From Burkholderiales bacterium (GTDB lineage Bacteria > Pseudomonadota > Gammaproteobacteria > Burkholderiales > JAEUOS01): DNA of 64,000 nt. The position numbers and the translations under genes are program-made. A model generated the notes under the pieces. It was given only the letters and a program-made list of their open reading frames with translations. It ran no database searches and was not told the DNA's origin. Below, one piece after another: positions 37,666 to 47,663 of this stretch (its first letter is position 1; every line of letters begins with the position of its first letter). The stretch is taken from positions 1-64,000 of the forward strand of contig CANJDH010000001.1 of the NCBI GenBank assembly GCA_947473125.1. Direction: 5' to 3'.

Positions 37666-38903
37666 AGTTCGGCACGACCCTGATGCAGCAGGCTGATGCA
37701 CTCGCCCGCTTCAGCGAGGATGCACCCCGCATCACACGGACTTACCTCAGCGCTGAACACAAGGCCGCGGGCAACTACCTGATCGGCCTGATGCGCTCAG
37801 CCGGCATGGAGGCCGGGTTCGATGCGCTCGGCAACATTGTCGGCCGCTACCTTGCTGCTGACCCGAACGCACCGCTCGTCATGACTGGCTCGCACCAGGA
37901 CAGCGTGCGCAACGCAGGCAAGTACGACGGCCTGTACGGCATCCTCACCGCAATCGCCTGCGTGCACGACCTGCATCGGCGCGGCAGACGGCTGCCATTC
38001 ACGCTCGAAGTGATCGGCTTCGGTGATGAGGAAGGCGTGCGTTTCGGCGCCACCCTGATCGGCAGCAAGGCGATGGCCGGTGCCTTTGATCCGGCGTGGC
38101 TCGACAAGACGGACGCCGGCGGTGTGAGCATGCGCCAGGCGATCTGCGACTTTGGCGGCGACGCCGATGCCTGGCACACCCTGGATCGGCGCGGCAACAA
38201 TGTTCTGGCATTTGTTGAGTCACACATCGAACAGGGACCGGTGCTTCTCAACGAAAGCCTTGCGGTCGGCGTTGTCACCGCCATCGCCGGGGCGACACGG
38301 CTCAGGGCAAGCGTCACCGGGTTGGCCGGGCACGCCGGTACGGTACCGATGGGGCAGCGCCGCGATGCGCTGGCTGCGGCCAGCGAAATGGTGCTGTACG
38401 TCGAGCGTTACTGCCTTGAACATCAGGAGGAGAGCGGCCTGGTCGGCACCGTCGGCGTAATCGAGGCCAAACCCGGCGCCGCCAATGTGATTCCGCAGGA
38501 TGTGAACTTCACCGTCGACGTGCGCTCCGGCGACGATGCGGCCCGGCGCCGTGCGGTCGCTTCGCTGCGCGCGCAGTTTTCCGCGATCGCTGCGCGACGC
38601 AATGTGGCGATGGAACTGAACGCGTTTTACGAAGCCGATGCGGCGCCCTGCCATCCGGCGCTGCAGGCCCAAATGGCACGCGCCGTTGAGGCACAAGGCC
38701 TGCCGGTGCGGCACCTCCCTTCCGGCGCCGGGCACGACGCCATGGTGTTTCCGGCAGTGTGTCCGACGGCGATGCTGTTCGTACGTTGCGGCAACAACGG
38801 CATCAGCCATCATCCCGACGAAACCATGACGGCGCACGACGCGGAAATTTCCACCCAGGTGCTGCTCGATTTTCTGGAACGGTTCGAGCCCGTAACAAAC
38901 TGA
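37662..38903 (+). CDS. allC: Allantoate amidohydrolase (M20 hydantoinase/carbamoylase family)
   Basis: This 413-residue enzyme probably releases ammonia and CO2 from allantoate to give ureidoglycine. Dimetal ligands are in MTGSHQDSV, YDGLYG, GFGDEEGVRF, ESHIEQGP and the final ISHHPDE. The dimerisation domain contains GLAGHAGTVPM. It follows allantoinase in the pathway and is coupled to uraD. N-carbamoyl-amino-acid hydrolases share the fold, so the assignment rests partly on context. Confidence 0.88.
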   Translation: MKFGTTLMQQADALARFSEDAPRITRTYLSAEHKAAGNYLIGLMRSAGMEAGFDALGNIVGRYLAADPNAPLVMTGSHQDSVRNAGKYDGLYGILTAIACVHDLHRRGRRLPFTLEVIGFGDEEGVRFGATLIGSKAMAGAFDPAWLDKTDAGGVSMRQAICDFGGDADAWHTLDRRGNNVLAFVESHIEQGPVLLNESLAVGVVTAIAGATRLRASVTGLAGHAGTVPMGQRRDALAAASEMVLYVERYCLEHQEESGLVGTVGVIEAKPGAANVIPQDVNFTVDVRSGDDAARRRAVASLRAQFSAIAARRNVAMELNAFYEADAAPCHPALQAQMARAVEAQGLPVRHLPSGAGHDAMVFPAVCPTAMLFVRCGNNGISHHPDETMTAHDAEISTQVLLDFLERFEPVTN

Positions 38904-38934
38904 CACCGCCCCCCATCCCGAAAGAAGGAATCTC

Positions 38935-39297
38935 ATGAGCCAGCCAGGCGGCATATCGATTCACGTTGTGGACGTATCACGCGGCGTTGTTGCCAGTGGC
39001 ATGCGCGTAGAGGTGTTTGCAGCAGGGTCGATGCGCACGTTGCTGTGCGCAGGTGCGATCAACCTGAAGGGCGTTCTCGATGATGCCCTGTTGATGAGCG
39101 AGGTCATGCAGGAGGGTTACTACGAGGCAAGGTTTCATGTGGCCGACTATTACCGCAGCGCTGGAGTCGCACTGCCCACACTACCTTTTCTCGACATCGT
39201 CACCTATCGCTTCGCAATTGGCGATACGCGCCAGCACTATCACCTGCCGATGAAAGTGACGCCGTGGGGCTACTCCTGCTTCAGGGGCGGCGCCTAA
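38935..39297 (+). CDS. Diverged HIU-hydrolase / transthyretin-like paralogue
   Basis: A 120-residue protein with the same fold as the UraH at 31214. It keeps H10 (SIHVVD) and H103 (HYHLPM), but the catalytic arginine is V47 (NLKGVLDD) and the C-terminal YRGS is FRGG plus a final Ala. Loss of the arginine and of YRGS argues against ordinary HIU hydrolysis. The start follows AAAGAAGGAA. It lies 31 nt after allC, so it is transcribed with the urate genes. A hydrolase for a modified isourate, or a non-catalytic protein, are both open. Confidence 0.85.
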   Translation: MSQPGGISIHVVDVSRGVVASGMRVEVFAAGSMRTLLCAGAINLKGVLDDALLMSEVMQEGYYEARFHVADYYRSAGVALPTLPFLDIVTYRFAIGDTRQHYHLPMKVTPWGYSCFRGGA

Positions 39298-39340
39298 AGC
39301 ATTTCATCGCAGCACCTCGGCCTGCCAGGCGGCGATAAGC

Positions 39341-39369
39341 CGGAAACCGTTGTCCACCAACGGTTTCCG
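39341..39369. terminator. Hairpin between convergent genes, likely bidirectional terminator
   Basis: A perfect 12-bp stem beginning CGGAAACCGTTG with loop TCCAC occupies 39341-39369, in the 89-bp gap between the UraH-like gene and the ABC binding-protein gene. There is no long T-run on either strand, so termination strength is uncertain. Confidence 0.5.
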
Positions 39370-39386
39370 CTGGATGAAGAATTGAA

Positions 39387-40397
39387 TCAGATCTTGCGGT
39401 CGCCCCGCGACGGCAGGAAGCTCGAATTGAACAGCAGGTCCGCACTGGGTTTATTCTTCAAACCAAATGCGCTCACCACATCATCAACCTGGTTTTCCAT
39501 CTTCACCTTGTTGATCGAGCCGATGCCGTCCGACTTGGCGTTGGGCGTCGATACGAATTCCAGGAACAACTTCAGGCGCTGCAGCTCGACCTTCTCGTCA
39601 ATCAAGGGCTCGCGGCGTTTCACCGAGGCAATCGTACCGTCGGGGTCGGCCAGAACGTCCTTGATCGAACGATTGAGCGCACGCAGAAAACCGGCAATCG
39701 CCTTGGGACGCTCGGCGATCATCTTTTCACTGGCGATGATGGCATTGCCATAGAGGTTCGAGAGACCCATGTCGGCATACTTGAACCATTGCATGTCTTC
39801 GGTCTTGACGCCGCGCGCGTTGAGCGTGAGCAACTGGGTGTAGTAAAAGCCGGTGATGGCGTCCACGTCGCCTTTCACCAGCATGGTTTCACGCAGCGCC
39901 GGCTCCATGTTCACAAGCTGGACCGTCTTCGCGTCGAAGCCGTTGGCCTTGGCGACCAGCGGCAGCATTTTGCGCACGGCGTCAAAGCTGGGCCCGCCCA
40001 GCTTCTTGCCGGCAAGGTCGGATGCCTTCTTGATACCGCTTTTCTTGAGCGTGAAAATCGCACCCGGCGACTGCTCATGGACCATGTAGACCGCCTGCAT
40101 GCGCTGCGGGTTCACCGTGTTCGCGTAATACTCGATTAATGCCGAAAAGTCGCCGAAGGACATATCGTACGCGCCAGTGGCCACGCGTGCAATTGAAGCT
40201 GCCGAACCGGTGCCAACGTCAAGCGACACGTCAAGACCTTCCTGCTTGAAATATCCCTTCTGCTCGGCGTGGAAAAAAATCGCCACCGGTCCTTCCACAC
40301 GCCAATCGAGCGAGAACTTGATTTTCTCCTGGGAATCGGCGCTCGTCGCGAGCAGCGCCAAAGCCAGACCCAACACTCTCATTTTGGACCACAACAT
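39387..40397 (-). CDS. ABC transporter substrate-binding protein, NMT1/THI5-SsuA type
   Basis: A 336-residue periplasmic protein from ATG 40397, preceded by AAGGAGAAG. A signal peptide of about 22 residues ends SADS. The mature N-terminus KIKFSLDWRVEGPVAIFFHA and the YDMSFGDFSALIEYYAN and SPGAIFTLKKSGIKKASDLAGKK regions match NMT1-like binding proteins for thiamine precursors, sulfonates and related small molecules. No cognate ATPase/permease lies next to it; the matching pair is at 48837-50414 on the other strand. The ligand is unknown. Confidence 0.87.
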   Translation of the reverse strand: MLWSKMRVLGLALALLATSADSQEKIKFSLDWRVEGPVAIFFHAEQKGYFKQEGLDVSLDVGTGSAASIARVATGAYDMSFGDFSALIEYYANTVNPQRMQAVYMVHEQSPGAIFTLKKSGIKKASDLAGKKLGGPSFDAVRKMLPLVAKANGFDAKTVQLVNMEPALRETMLVKGDVDAITGFYYTQLLTLNARGVKTEDMQWFKYADMGLSNLYGNAIIASEKMIAERPKAIAGFLRALNRSIKDVLADPDGTIASVKRREPLIDEKVELQRLKLFLEFVSTPNAKSDGIGSINKVKMENQVDDVVSAFGLKNKPSADLLFNSSFLPSRGDRKI

Positions 40398-40515
40398 GAA
40401 CTTCTCCTTGAGGGGAAACAGGTTGGAAAGCACCACCCGTGGCGCTCATCCCGTGCAATCACTGTACCTACGGGCCTATCACAAAGCAAGCTCGGGGAGA
40501 AAACTGGCGTCATCC
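40398..40515 (-). promoter_or_regulatory. Upstream region of the NMT1-type binding-protein gene
   Basis: On the minus strand TTGCTT and TACAGT are 17 bp apart (about 40462-40490), a fair promoter. A 5-bp stem CCCGT/ACGGG (40450-40474) lies around its -10. No open frame is convincing here. Confidence 0.35.
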
Positions 40516-40544
40516 TTGACACCCCGCGCGTCATCCGCTATAAC
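40516..40544 (+). promoter_or_regulatory. Sigma-70 promoter for the amidohydrolase/UbiD/molybdenum hydroxylase genes
   Basis: TTGACA (40516-40521) and TATAAC (40539-40544) are separated by exactly 17 bp. Transcription would start near 40551, leaving about 190 nt of leader before the first start codon. Confidence 0.75.
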
Positions 40545-40550
40545 TCGGTC

Positions 40551-40740
40551 CGTGGGTAGAAGCGGTCAGCTGCACCGGCGCAACGCCGGGTAAGCCAGCA
40601 GGAGATTGCTCACTTGAGGAAATTCCCTTGAGTTCGAGTTTGCGGCCGGCCTCCCCATCGAGCGAATGGCCGCAATGCCAAGCCCGCCCCTCATTGGTTT
40701 TCCCCGACGCAAAAAATCGCCGTTGTACCAGGAGAAAGCA
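40551..40740 (+). other. Long structured 5' leader of the amidohydrolase operon
   Basis: Between the promoter and ATG 40741 lie a 6-bp stem CCGGCG/CGCCGG with loop CAA (40575-40589) and a perfect 8-bp stem TTGCGGCC/GGCCGCAA (40640-40675). No convincing small reading frame was found. I cannot match it to a known riboswitch by eye. Confidence 0.45.
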
Positions 40741-41661
40741 ATGATCATCGATATGAGTTGTTACCCCACCAAAGTGGTGGACATGGCGTGGCGCCACGAC
40801 GGCGAGCCCTTTACCGGCGAACGCCTGATCAAGATGATGGATGGCCCGTATTGGGTCAATGGCAAACCGCGCCGGGTTGACAAGGCATTCATCCAGCCGC
40901 CGCAGGGCAATACCATCTACACCTGGACCGACAAGGACTTGCACGGCCGTGAAGCAATTCGCGACTACATGGCATACACGGTCGAGTTGACGCAACAGTA
41001 TCCGGATCGGCTGATCGGCTGCTTTGTTTACAACCCGCGCTACGGCACCGAAGCCGGCGCACTGGAAATCGAGCACCATGTCAAGGAGCATGGCTTCAAG
41101 ATGGTGCAGTTTCAGGCCAACATGCATGCCTACCGACCGGACCGCGCAAAAGATTGGCTGCGCCCGGCGCTCAAGAAATGCGCCGAGCTCGGAGTCCTGG
41201 TGAAACTGCATACCGGCGACGGCCCCTACAGCATCCCCACCGAGTGGATTCCGATCATCCATGAATTTCCGACGGTGAACTTCATCATGGCGCACTTCGG
41301 CGTACAGACTGGCGGCGTCTATACATTTGAAGCGTTTCAGTGGGCGATGGAACTGCCCAACGTGTATTGCGAGTCGGGCTGGTGCCTGCAATCGCGCATC
41401 GTCGAATTCGCCAAGGACCTGCCGAAGCACAAAATCATGTTCGGCACCGACACGCCGCCCAATGAGCCGGGCATGTGGTTGCGCCTGCTCGAAGTGCTGT
41501 GCCACGAACCGCCGCAGGGCATGAATCTGGACGAAGACACGCTCGAAGACTATTTCGGCAACAACCTCGCCCGCATGATCGGTCTGAAGACCACGCCGCC
41601 GCCCGCTACGCGCGAAGAGGCCGAGGCGCGCCTCAAAGACACGTACGCCGGCGTCAAGTAG
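40741..41661 (+). CDS. Amidohydrolase-2 family protein lacking the HxH metal motif
   Basis: A 306-residue TIM-barrel protein from ATG 40741 (AGGAGAAAGCA upstream). It is a clear paralogue of the next gene along its full length. The usual HxH after beta-1 is replaced: the start reads MIIDMSCYPT, so positions 6 and 8 are Ser and Tyr. Later ligand candidates remain: the histidine in KLHTGDGPYS, AHFGVQTGG and GTDTPPNEPG. Either it binds metal differently, forms a complex with its neighbour, or lost hydrolysis. The family includes decarboxylases, hydratases and lactonases of ring-derived acids. First gene of the operon. Confidence 0.88.
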   Translation: MIIDMSCYPTKVVDMAWRHDGEPFTGERLIKMMDGPYWVNGKPRRVDKAFIQPPQGNTIYTWTDKDLHGREAIRDYMAYTVELTQQYPDRLIGCFVYNPRYGTEAGALEIEHHVKEHGFKMVQFQANMHAYRPDRAKDWLRPALKKCAELGVLVKLHTGDGPYSIPTEWIPIIHEFPTVNFIMAHFGVQTGGVYTFEAFQWAMELPNVYCESGWCLQSRIVEFAKDLPKHKIMFGTDTPPNEPGMWLRLLEVLCHEPPQGMNLDEDTLEDYFGNNLARMIGLKTTPPPATREEAEARLKDTYAGVK

Positions 41662-41681
41662 AACAATTCGCGGAGAAGACC

Positions 41682-42596
41682 ATGATTATTGATACCCACC
41701 TGCACCCGACCAACCTGGTCGACGAAGCCTGGCGCCATACCGGCGAGCCGTTCAATGGCGAGCGCATGCTCAAGATGATGGACGGGCCGTTCTATATCAA
41801 CGGCAAGCCGCGCCGCGTCGACATGGGCTTCATCCAGCCGCCGCCGGGCAACACCGGCTACCGCGAGGGCAACCGCAAGGGCCGCGACGGTGTGCGCGAC
41901 TACATGAAGTACTGCGCCGACCTCACGCAGAAATACCCGGACCGTTTTATCGGCAATTTCAATTTCAACCCGCGCTGGGGCCCGGAGAACGGCGCGCTCG
42001 AGCTCGAGTACCACGTCAAGGAGTACGGCTTCAAGATGTTGAAGCTGCACACCAACATGCACGGCTATCGCCCGGACCGCTGTCTTGACTGGCTGCGCCC
42101 GGCGATGAAAATGTGCGCCAAGTACAACATCGTGGTGCTGATCCACACCGGTGACGGGCCGTACTCGATCCCGACCCAGTTCTACCCGGTGATCCGCGAA
42201 TTCCCGATGGTCAATTTCATCATCGGCCACTTTGGCATCCAGACCGGCGGCAACTATTCGTTCGAGGCATTCTGGATGGCGATGGATACACCTAACGTGG
42301 TGTGCGAGTCGGGCTGGTGCTTCCAGTCGCGCATCGTCGAATTCGCCAAGGAGTTGCCGCGCAACAAGATCGTGTTCGGCACCGATTCGCCACCAAACGA
42401 GCCGGGCATGTGGCTGCGTGAACTCGAAGTGCTGTGCTCCGAGGCGCCGCAGGGCATGGGACTCGATGAAGACGGCCTGGAAGACTACATGGGCAACAAC
42501 ATTGCCCGCATGTGCGGCATCAAGACCACGCCACCGCCCAAGACCATGGAAGAAGCCGAGGCGCGTCTCAAGGACACCTACGCCGGGGTCAAGTAA
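41682..42596 (+). CDS. Amidohydrolase-2 family metal-dependent hydrolase or decarboxylase
   Basis: This 304-residue protein starts at ATG 41682 after CGGAGAAG. It has the complete metal set expected of the ACMSD/resorcylate-decarboxylase superfamily: H6 and H8 in MIIDTHLHPT, the histidine in LIHTGDGPYS, GHFGIQTGG and the aspartate in GTDSPPNEPG. Its last 25 residues are almost the same as in the preceding gene, showing a tandem duplication. With a UbiD enzyme next, it probably acts on a carboxylated ring or a ring-cleavage product. Substrate unknown. Confidence 0.9.
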   Translation: MIIDTHLHPTNLVDEAWRHTGEPFNGERMLKMMDGPFYINGKPRRVDMGFIQPPPGNTGYREGNRKGRDGVRDYMKYCADLTQKYPDRFIGNFNFNPRWGPENGALELEYHVKEYGFKMLKLHTNMHGYRPDRCLDWLRPAMKMCAKYNIVVLIHTGDGPYSIPTQFYPVIREFPMVNFIIGHFGIQTGGNYSFEAFWMAMDTPNVVCESGWCFQSRIVEFAKELPRNKIVFGTDSPPNEPGMWLRELEVLCSEAPQGMGLDEDGLEDYMGNNIARMCGIKTTPPPKTMEEAEARLKDTYAGVK

Positions 42597-42608
42597 GAAG
42601 GGCATGCC

Positions 42609-44006
42609 GTGAGCTTCGCGCCTCAGTTTTCGCGCCAGGACATCCGCCATTTTCTGGAGGGCTATGCGAAGGCCCATCCGGAGGACGTGCTGAATGTCGA
42701 TGAAGAGATTTCATCCGATCAGGACATCACCGGCCTGGTGTGGACACTGGCCGCGCGCGGCAAACATCCGCTGGTCATCTGCAACAAGGTGAGTGGAATC
42801 GGCTCGAAGGTTGTCACGAACCTGTTCGGCTCGCGCGAGCGGGTGGCGCGCATGCTCGACACGGATGCCCTCGGCATCCATGCCGCGTATCAAGCGCGCA
42901 CGCGAAAACTGCTGGAGCCGCGCATGGTGGCGAGCGGGCCAGTGTGCGATGTCGTCGAGTCAAGCAACATTGATTTGGCCACGTTGCCGCTTCTCAGGCA
43001 TTTCGCGACCGACCGTGCGCCCTACATCACCAATGGCATCATCGCAGCCGACCACCCCGATACGGGCGCCGGCAACCTGTCGTACCACCGCTCGATGCTG
43101 CATTCGAAGACCGAGCTTGCCACCAGCCTGCATTCGCGCGGCCATTTGTGGCGCATCCTGCAAGCGGCGAGCGACGCGAACCAGCCATTGCGCGTTGCGA
43201 TGGTGATCGGCGCGCATCCGCTGTTCATGTTGGCCGGGTCTGCGCGCTTGCCAATGGGCGTCGACGAACGGCATGTCGCCGGCGGCCTGTTCGGCGAGCC
43301 GCTTGAGGTGGTGCGCACCCCGAAATACGGCATTGCCGTACCGGCCCACGCCGAATATGTGCTCGAAGGCGTGATCGATGCCAAGGCGCATGCCGAAGAA
43401 GGGCCGTTTGGCGAGTTCACCGGTTATTCGTCGAACCGCTCCACCAACAACCTGTTCAGGGTCGAAACCCTGATGCGGCGTCGCGATGCGATGCTGGTGG
43501 ATGTCGTCGGCGGCAACTCGGCGGAACACCTCAACCTGGGACGGATCCCGCGCGAATCGGAAATGGTCGAAAAGCTCAGGGAGCGCTTCCCCAGTGTCAC
43601 TGCGGTCCACTACCCAAGTTCCGGCACGCATTTCCATGCCTATGTGGCGATGAAGCAGGTGCGTGACGGCGAAGCGCGCCAGGTGATGCTGGGTCTGTTG
43701 GGCTGGGACCCCTACCTCAAGACCGTGGTCGCAGTCGATGCCGACGTGGACATCACGCGCGACGAGGAAGTGCTGTGGGCGCTGGCTACGCATTTCCAGC
43801 CGCATCGCGACGTGCTGGTGATTGACGGATTGCCAGGTAGCGCCCTCGACCCCTCCGCCGGCAGCACCGGCACGACATCACGCATGGGCCTGGATGCAAC
43901 GCGCGGGGCGAATTTCGAAGGCCAGCGCGCCCAGATCGCGCCGGAGGCGATGGCACGCGCCGCGGCCATTTTGGCGCGCGTCACGGGAACCGGCAAACCA
44001 GCATGA
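42609..44006 (+). CDS. UbiD-family (prenylated-FMN) decarboxylase
   Basis: A 465-residue protein read from GTG 42609. It has the UbiD landmarks: the N-terminal region leading to NKVSGIGSKVVTNLFGSRER, the metal/prFMN region HRSMLHSK, GAHPLFMLAGSARLPMGVDE, and the catalytic Glu pair in EEGPFGEFTGY. The enzyme would reversibly (de)carboxylate an unsaturated or aromatic acid. No UbiX-type prenyltransferase is in the window, so the cofactor must come from elsewhere. It overlaps the next gene by 4 nt. Ubiquinone synthesis is unlikely given the catabolic neighbours. Confidence 0.92.
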   Translation: MSFAPQFSRQDIRHFLEGYAKAHPEDVLNVDEEISSDQDITGLVWTLAARGKHPLVICNKVSGIGSKVVTNLFGSRERVARMLDTDALGIHAAYQARTRKLLEPRMVASGPVCDVVESSNIDLATLPLLRHFATDRAPYITNGIIAADHPDTGAGNLSYHRSMLHSKTELATSLHSRGHLWRILQAASDANQPLRVAMVIGAHPLFMLAGSARLPMGVDERHVAGGLFGEPLEVVRTPKYGIAVPAHAEYVLEGVIDAKAHAEEGPFGEFTGYSSNRSTNNLFRVETLMRRRDAMLVDVVGGNSAEHLNLGRIPRESEMVEKLRERFPSVTAVHYPSSGTHFHAYVAMKQVRDGEARQVMLGLLGWDPYLKTVVAVDADVDITRDEEVLWALATHFQPHRDVLVIDGLPGSALDPSAGSTGTTSRMGLDATRGANFEGQRAQIAPEAMARAAAILARVTGTGKPA

Positions 44007-44865
44007 TTCGGTTCGATTACGAAGAGCCGCGCACACTGGCCGAGGCCTCGGCGGTGCTCAAGGCCCACGCGGGCCGGGCCAGCGTGCTGGCGGGCGGCAC
44101 TGATCTGCTGGTCGAGATCAAGGAACACCTGCGCCGCGTGCACTGCGTGGTCAACATCAAACGAATTCCCGGCCTTGATGCAGTGACATTTGATGCCGCC
44201 ACCGGATTGCGCTTCGGGGCGCTGACTACCGCACGCCGGATTGAACTCGATGCCGACGTCGCGCGCCACCATCCCGGCCTGCGCCAGGCAACGCGAGAAC
44301 TGGGCTCGATCCAGGTGCGGCATCGCGCCACCGTGGTCGGCAACGTCTGCCGCGCGTCACCATCGGCCGACACCTTGCCGCCGCTGATTGCCGACGGCGC
44401 CGTGATCGAGATCGGCAATGGCACCAGCACTCGCGAGATGTTGCTCGAAGATTTCTTCACCGGGCCGGGCAAGACCGCCTTGCAGCCGGGAGAACTGGTG
44501 CTCGCGATCCGTCTGCCGCCGGCGCCGGCGCGCACTGGCCGTATCTACATCAAGCACGGACGGCGCCGCGCCATGGAACTGGCCACGGTCGGCGTGGCCG
44601 TATCGATCACGCTCGACGAGGCCCGCATTTGCACCAAGGCGCGCATCGCACTCGGCGCAGTCGCAGCCACGCCGATCCGTGCACGCGACTCGGAAGCAGC
44701 GCTCGAGGGGCGTGTCGTCGATGCGACGATCATCGCGCACGCGGCAGACCTCGCCATGGCCGCGAGCCGGCCGATCAGCAACGTGCGTGCCAGCGCCGCC
44801 TACCGGCGCGAGATGGTCAGCGTGCTCACGCGGCGCGCGCTGGAACAGGCCCTGGCGACGATCCC

Positions 44866-44869
<4 letters not shown>
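44003..44869 (+). CDS. Molybdenum hydroxylase FAD-binding subunit
   Basis: A 288-residue medium subunit of the xanthine dehydrogenase/CO dehydrogenase family. FAD motifs are VLAGGTDLLVEI and ATVVGNVCRASPSADTLPPL, and the C-terminal CO_deh_flav_C domain follows from about 180. It transfers electrons from the iron-sulfur subunit to an acceptor. It overlaps both neighbours by 4 nt, so the three subunits are translationally coupled. Confidence 0.93.
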
Positions 44870-45350
<481 letters not shown>

Positions 45351-45354
<4 letters not shown>

Positions 45355-47663
45355 GCTTCGATGTCATCGGCCGTTCGGTCAAGAGAAACGATGTGGTCGA
45401 AAAGATCACCGGCAGCGCGCGCTACGCCGGCGACGTGCGCCTGCCCGGCATGCTGTACGCCAGGACCCTGCGTAGCAACATGGCACATGCAACGATCCGG
45501 TCCATCGACACCAGCCGCGCCCTTGCGCTGCCCGGCGTCAAGGCCGTACTGACCCACGAAAACGTTCCGCGCGTGCTGCACTATGGCTCACCCCATCCGC
45601 GCTCGGCCTCATTGGCCCAGGACCAGTACATCCTCGACAATAAGGTACGCTACTGGGGCGAATGCGTCGCCGCAGTGGCCGCGATCAGCGAAGAAATCGC
45701 CGAGGAAGCCCTAGAGTTGATCGACGTGGTCTACGACCCTCTGCCAGTGATGGCTACCATCGAGGCAGCCCTCGCAGCCGGCGCGACGCCGATCCACGAC
45801 GTCGGCCCCGGCGGCAATCTGGTCGCTCCACCAATCAAGGTACGGCGCGGCGACATCGAGCGCGGCTTCGCGGAAGCGGACCTCGTCATCGAAGGCGAAT
45901 ATGAAGGCGGGCGCCCCACGCCGGCGTACATGGAGCCGAATGTTTGCGTCTGCCATTGGGAACACACGGGGGAGCACAACAGTGCGGCCAGCGACCGTAG
46001 CGGCGACAAGCTTACCGTGCACATCTCGACGCAAACCGCCTTCATGGTGCGCGGCATCCTTGCCGAAGTATTGGGCCTGCCGCTCAATCAGGTGCGCGTG
46101 ATCGTCGACCACATGGGTGGCGGCTTTGGCGCCAAACAGGATTTGTTCCAGTCCGAGTTCCTCTGCGCATTGCTGTCGCGGGAAACGCGGCGCCCGGTGA
46201 TGCTCGAATACACGCGCAAGGAAACCTTCCTTGGCGGGCGCTCGCGCCATCCGGTCAAGATCTGGCTCAAGCAGGGATTCAAGCGCGACGGCACGCTCAC
46301 CGCGCGCCAGGCCAGGGTCGTTTTCAATTCCGGCGCGTACGGCTCGCACGGACCCGGCGTGACTGCCGTCGGAACGACCGCAATGACCTCGCTGTACCGC
46401 TGCGAGAACATTGAGCTCGAAGGCATGTGCGTCTATACCAATGCGCCGATTGCCGGGGCCTTCCGTGGCTACGGCGTGGTGCAAACCTATTACGCTCTCG
46501 ACATCCAGATGGACGAAGCCGCCGAACAACTGGGCATCGACCCGGCGCTGCTGAAACGCAAGAACGCGGTACGCGCCGGCGACCTCGCGCCATCCGGCCA
46601 CCCGCTGGTGGGGCATGGCCTGGAAGACTGCATCGATCGCGGAATGCAAGAGGTGAACTGGCCCAAGACCCGCACCCACCAACGATCTTCAGATGGCGCC
46701 CGGCGCTTTGGCTGGGGCATCGGATGCGAAATGCACGGTTCGTCAGCCTACCCCGGCATCAAGGAGCAAGGCAACGCGATCGTCAAGCTCAACGAGGACG
46801 GCACCGCTGTGCTCCTCACAGGTACCGCCGGTCTCGGCACCGGTGCTCACACCGCGTTGGCTCAAATCGTCGCAGAAGAACTTGGGATTCCGTTCGAGCG
46901 CGTATCGGTAATGCACGGGGACACCGATACTGTACCTTGGGACATTGGCGCCTTTGCCAGCCATACCACCTACATGGGAGGCCGTGCCGCGCAAATGGCG
47001 GCCACCGAGGTCAAGCGGCAATTGCTGGAACGCGCCGCTGAGAAGCTGGAGGTGGCTGCAGAAGAACTCGAGTTGCGCAAAGGTATCATCTCTGTGCGCG
47101 GCACCGACATCCACCTCAGCGTGGCCGAAGCCCTCGGCGTGGCGCGCGGCCAGCCGGCCGCACATCTGGTCGGTTCGGCAACTTACACGCCGACCAAATC
47201 GTATTCATTCGGCGCGCACTTCGCCGAAGTGGCAGTCGATGTCGAGACCGGCCATATTGAGGTGCTGCAGGTGACCCCGGTCCACGAGGTGGGTCGCGTG
47301 ATCCATCCGCTGGCGGCTGCGGGCCAGGTCGAAGGCGGCATCCAGCAAGGCATTGGCCATACGCTTTCCGAAAACTACGAGATTGATCCTGTGACCGGCA
47401 AATCGCTCAACGCCGGCTTCGTCGATTACAAGATGCCGCTGTCGATGGACATGCCGCCGATCCACACGATCCTGCTAGAAACGGCGCCGGATCCCGGCGG
47501 CCCATGGGGAGCGAAGGGCATCGGCGAAGATCCGATCATCGCCATCGGGCCGGCAATCGCCAATGCCGTCCATAACGCCATCGGCGTGCGCTTCCGCCAT
47601 TACCCGATTACACCGGAAGACGTGTTGAATGCCTTGCGCGCGCAGAAAACAGAGGTCGCATGA
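45351..47663 (+). CDS. Molybdenum hydroxylase catalytic (molybdopterin-binding) subunit
   Basis: A 770-residue protein from ATG 45351 (ATGA overlap). Mo-cofactor motifs are [38 protein letters not shown] and GAKGIGEDP, whose Glu is the expected catalytic base. It has AFRG rather than the AYRCSFR of CO dehydrogenase, so it is a hydroxylase. The substrate is probably an N-heterocycle or aldehyde. Being a separate three-subunit enzyme next to urate genes, xanthine or methylxanthine oxidation to a urate is possible, but the tight coupling to UbiD and amidohydrolase genes points to another ring compound. No XdhC-type maturation factor is encoded nearby. Confidence 0.93.

Noticed and set aside
42604-42612. 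ATG at 42604 as the UbiD start
   Set aside because: It reads ATG CCG TGA and stops at once; the GTG at 42609 opens the UbiD frame.
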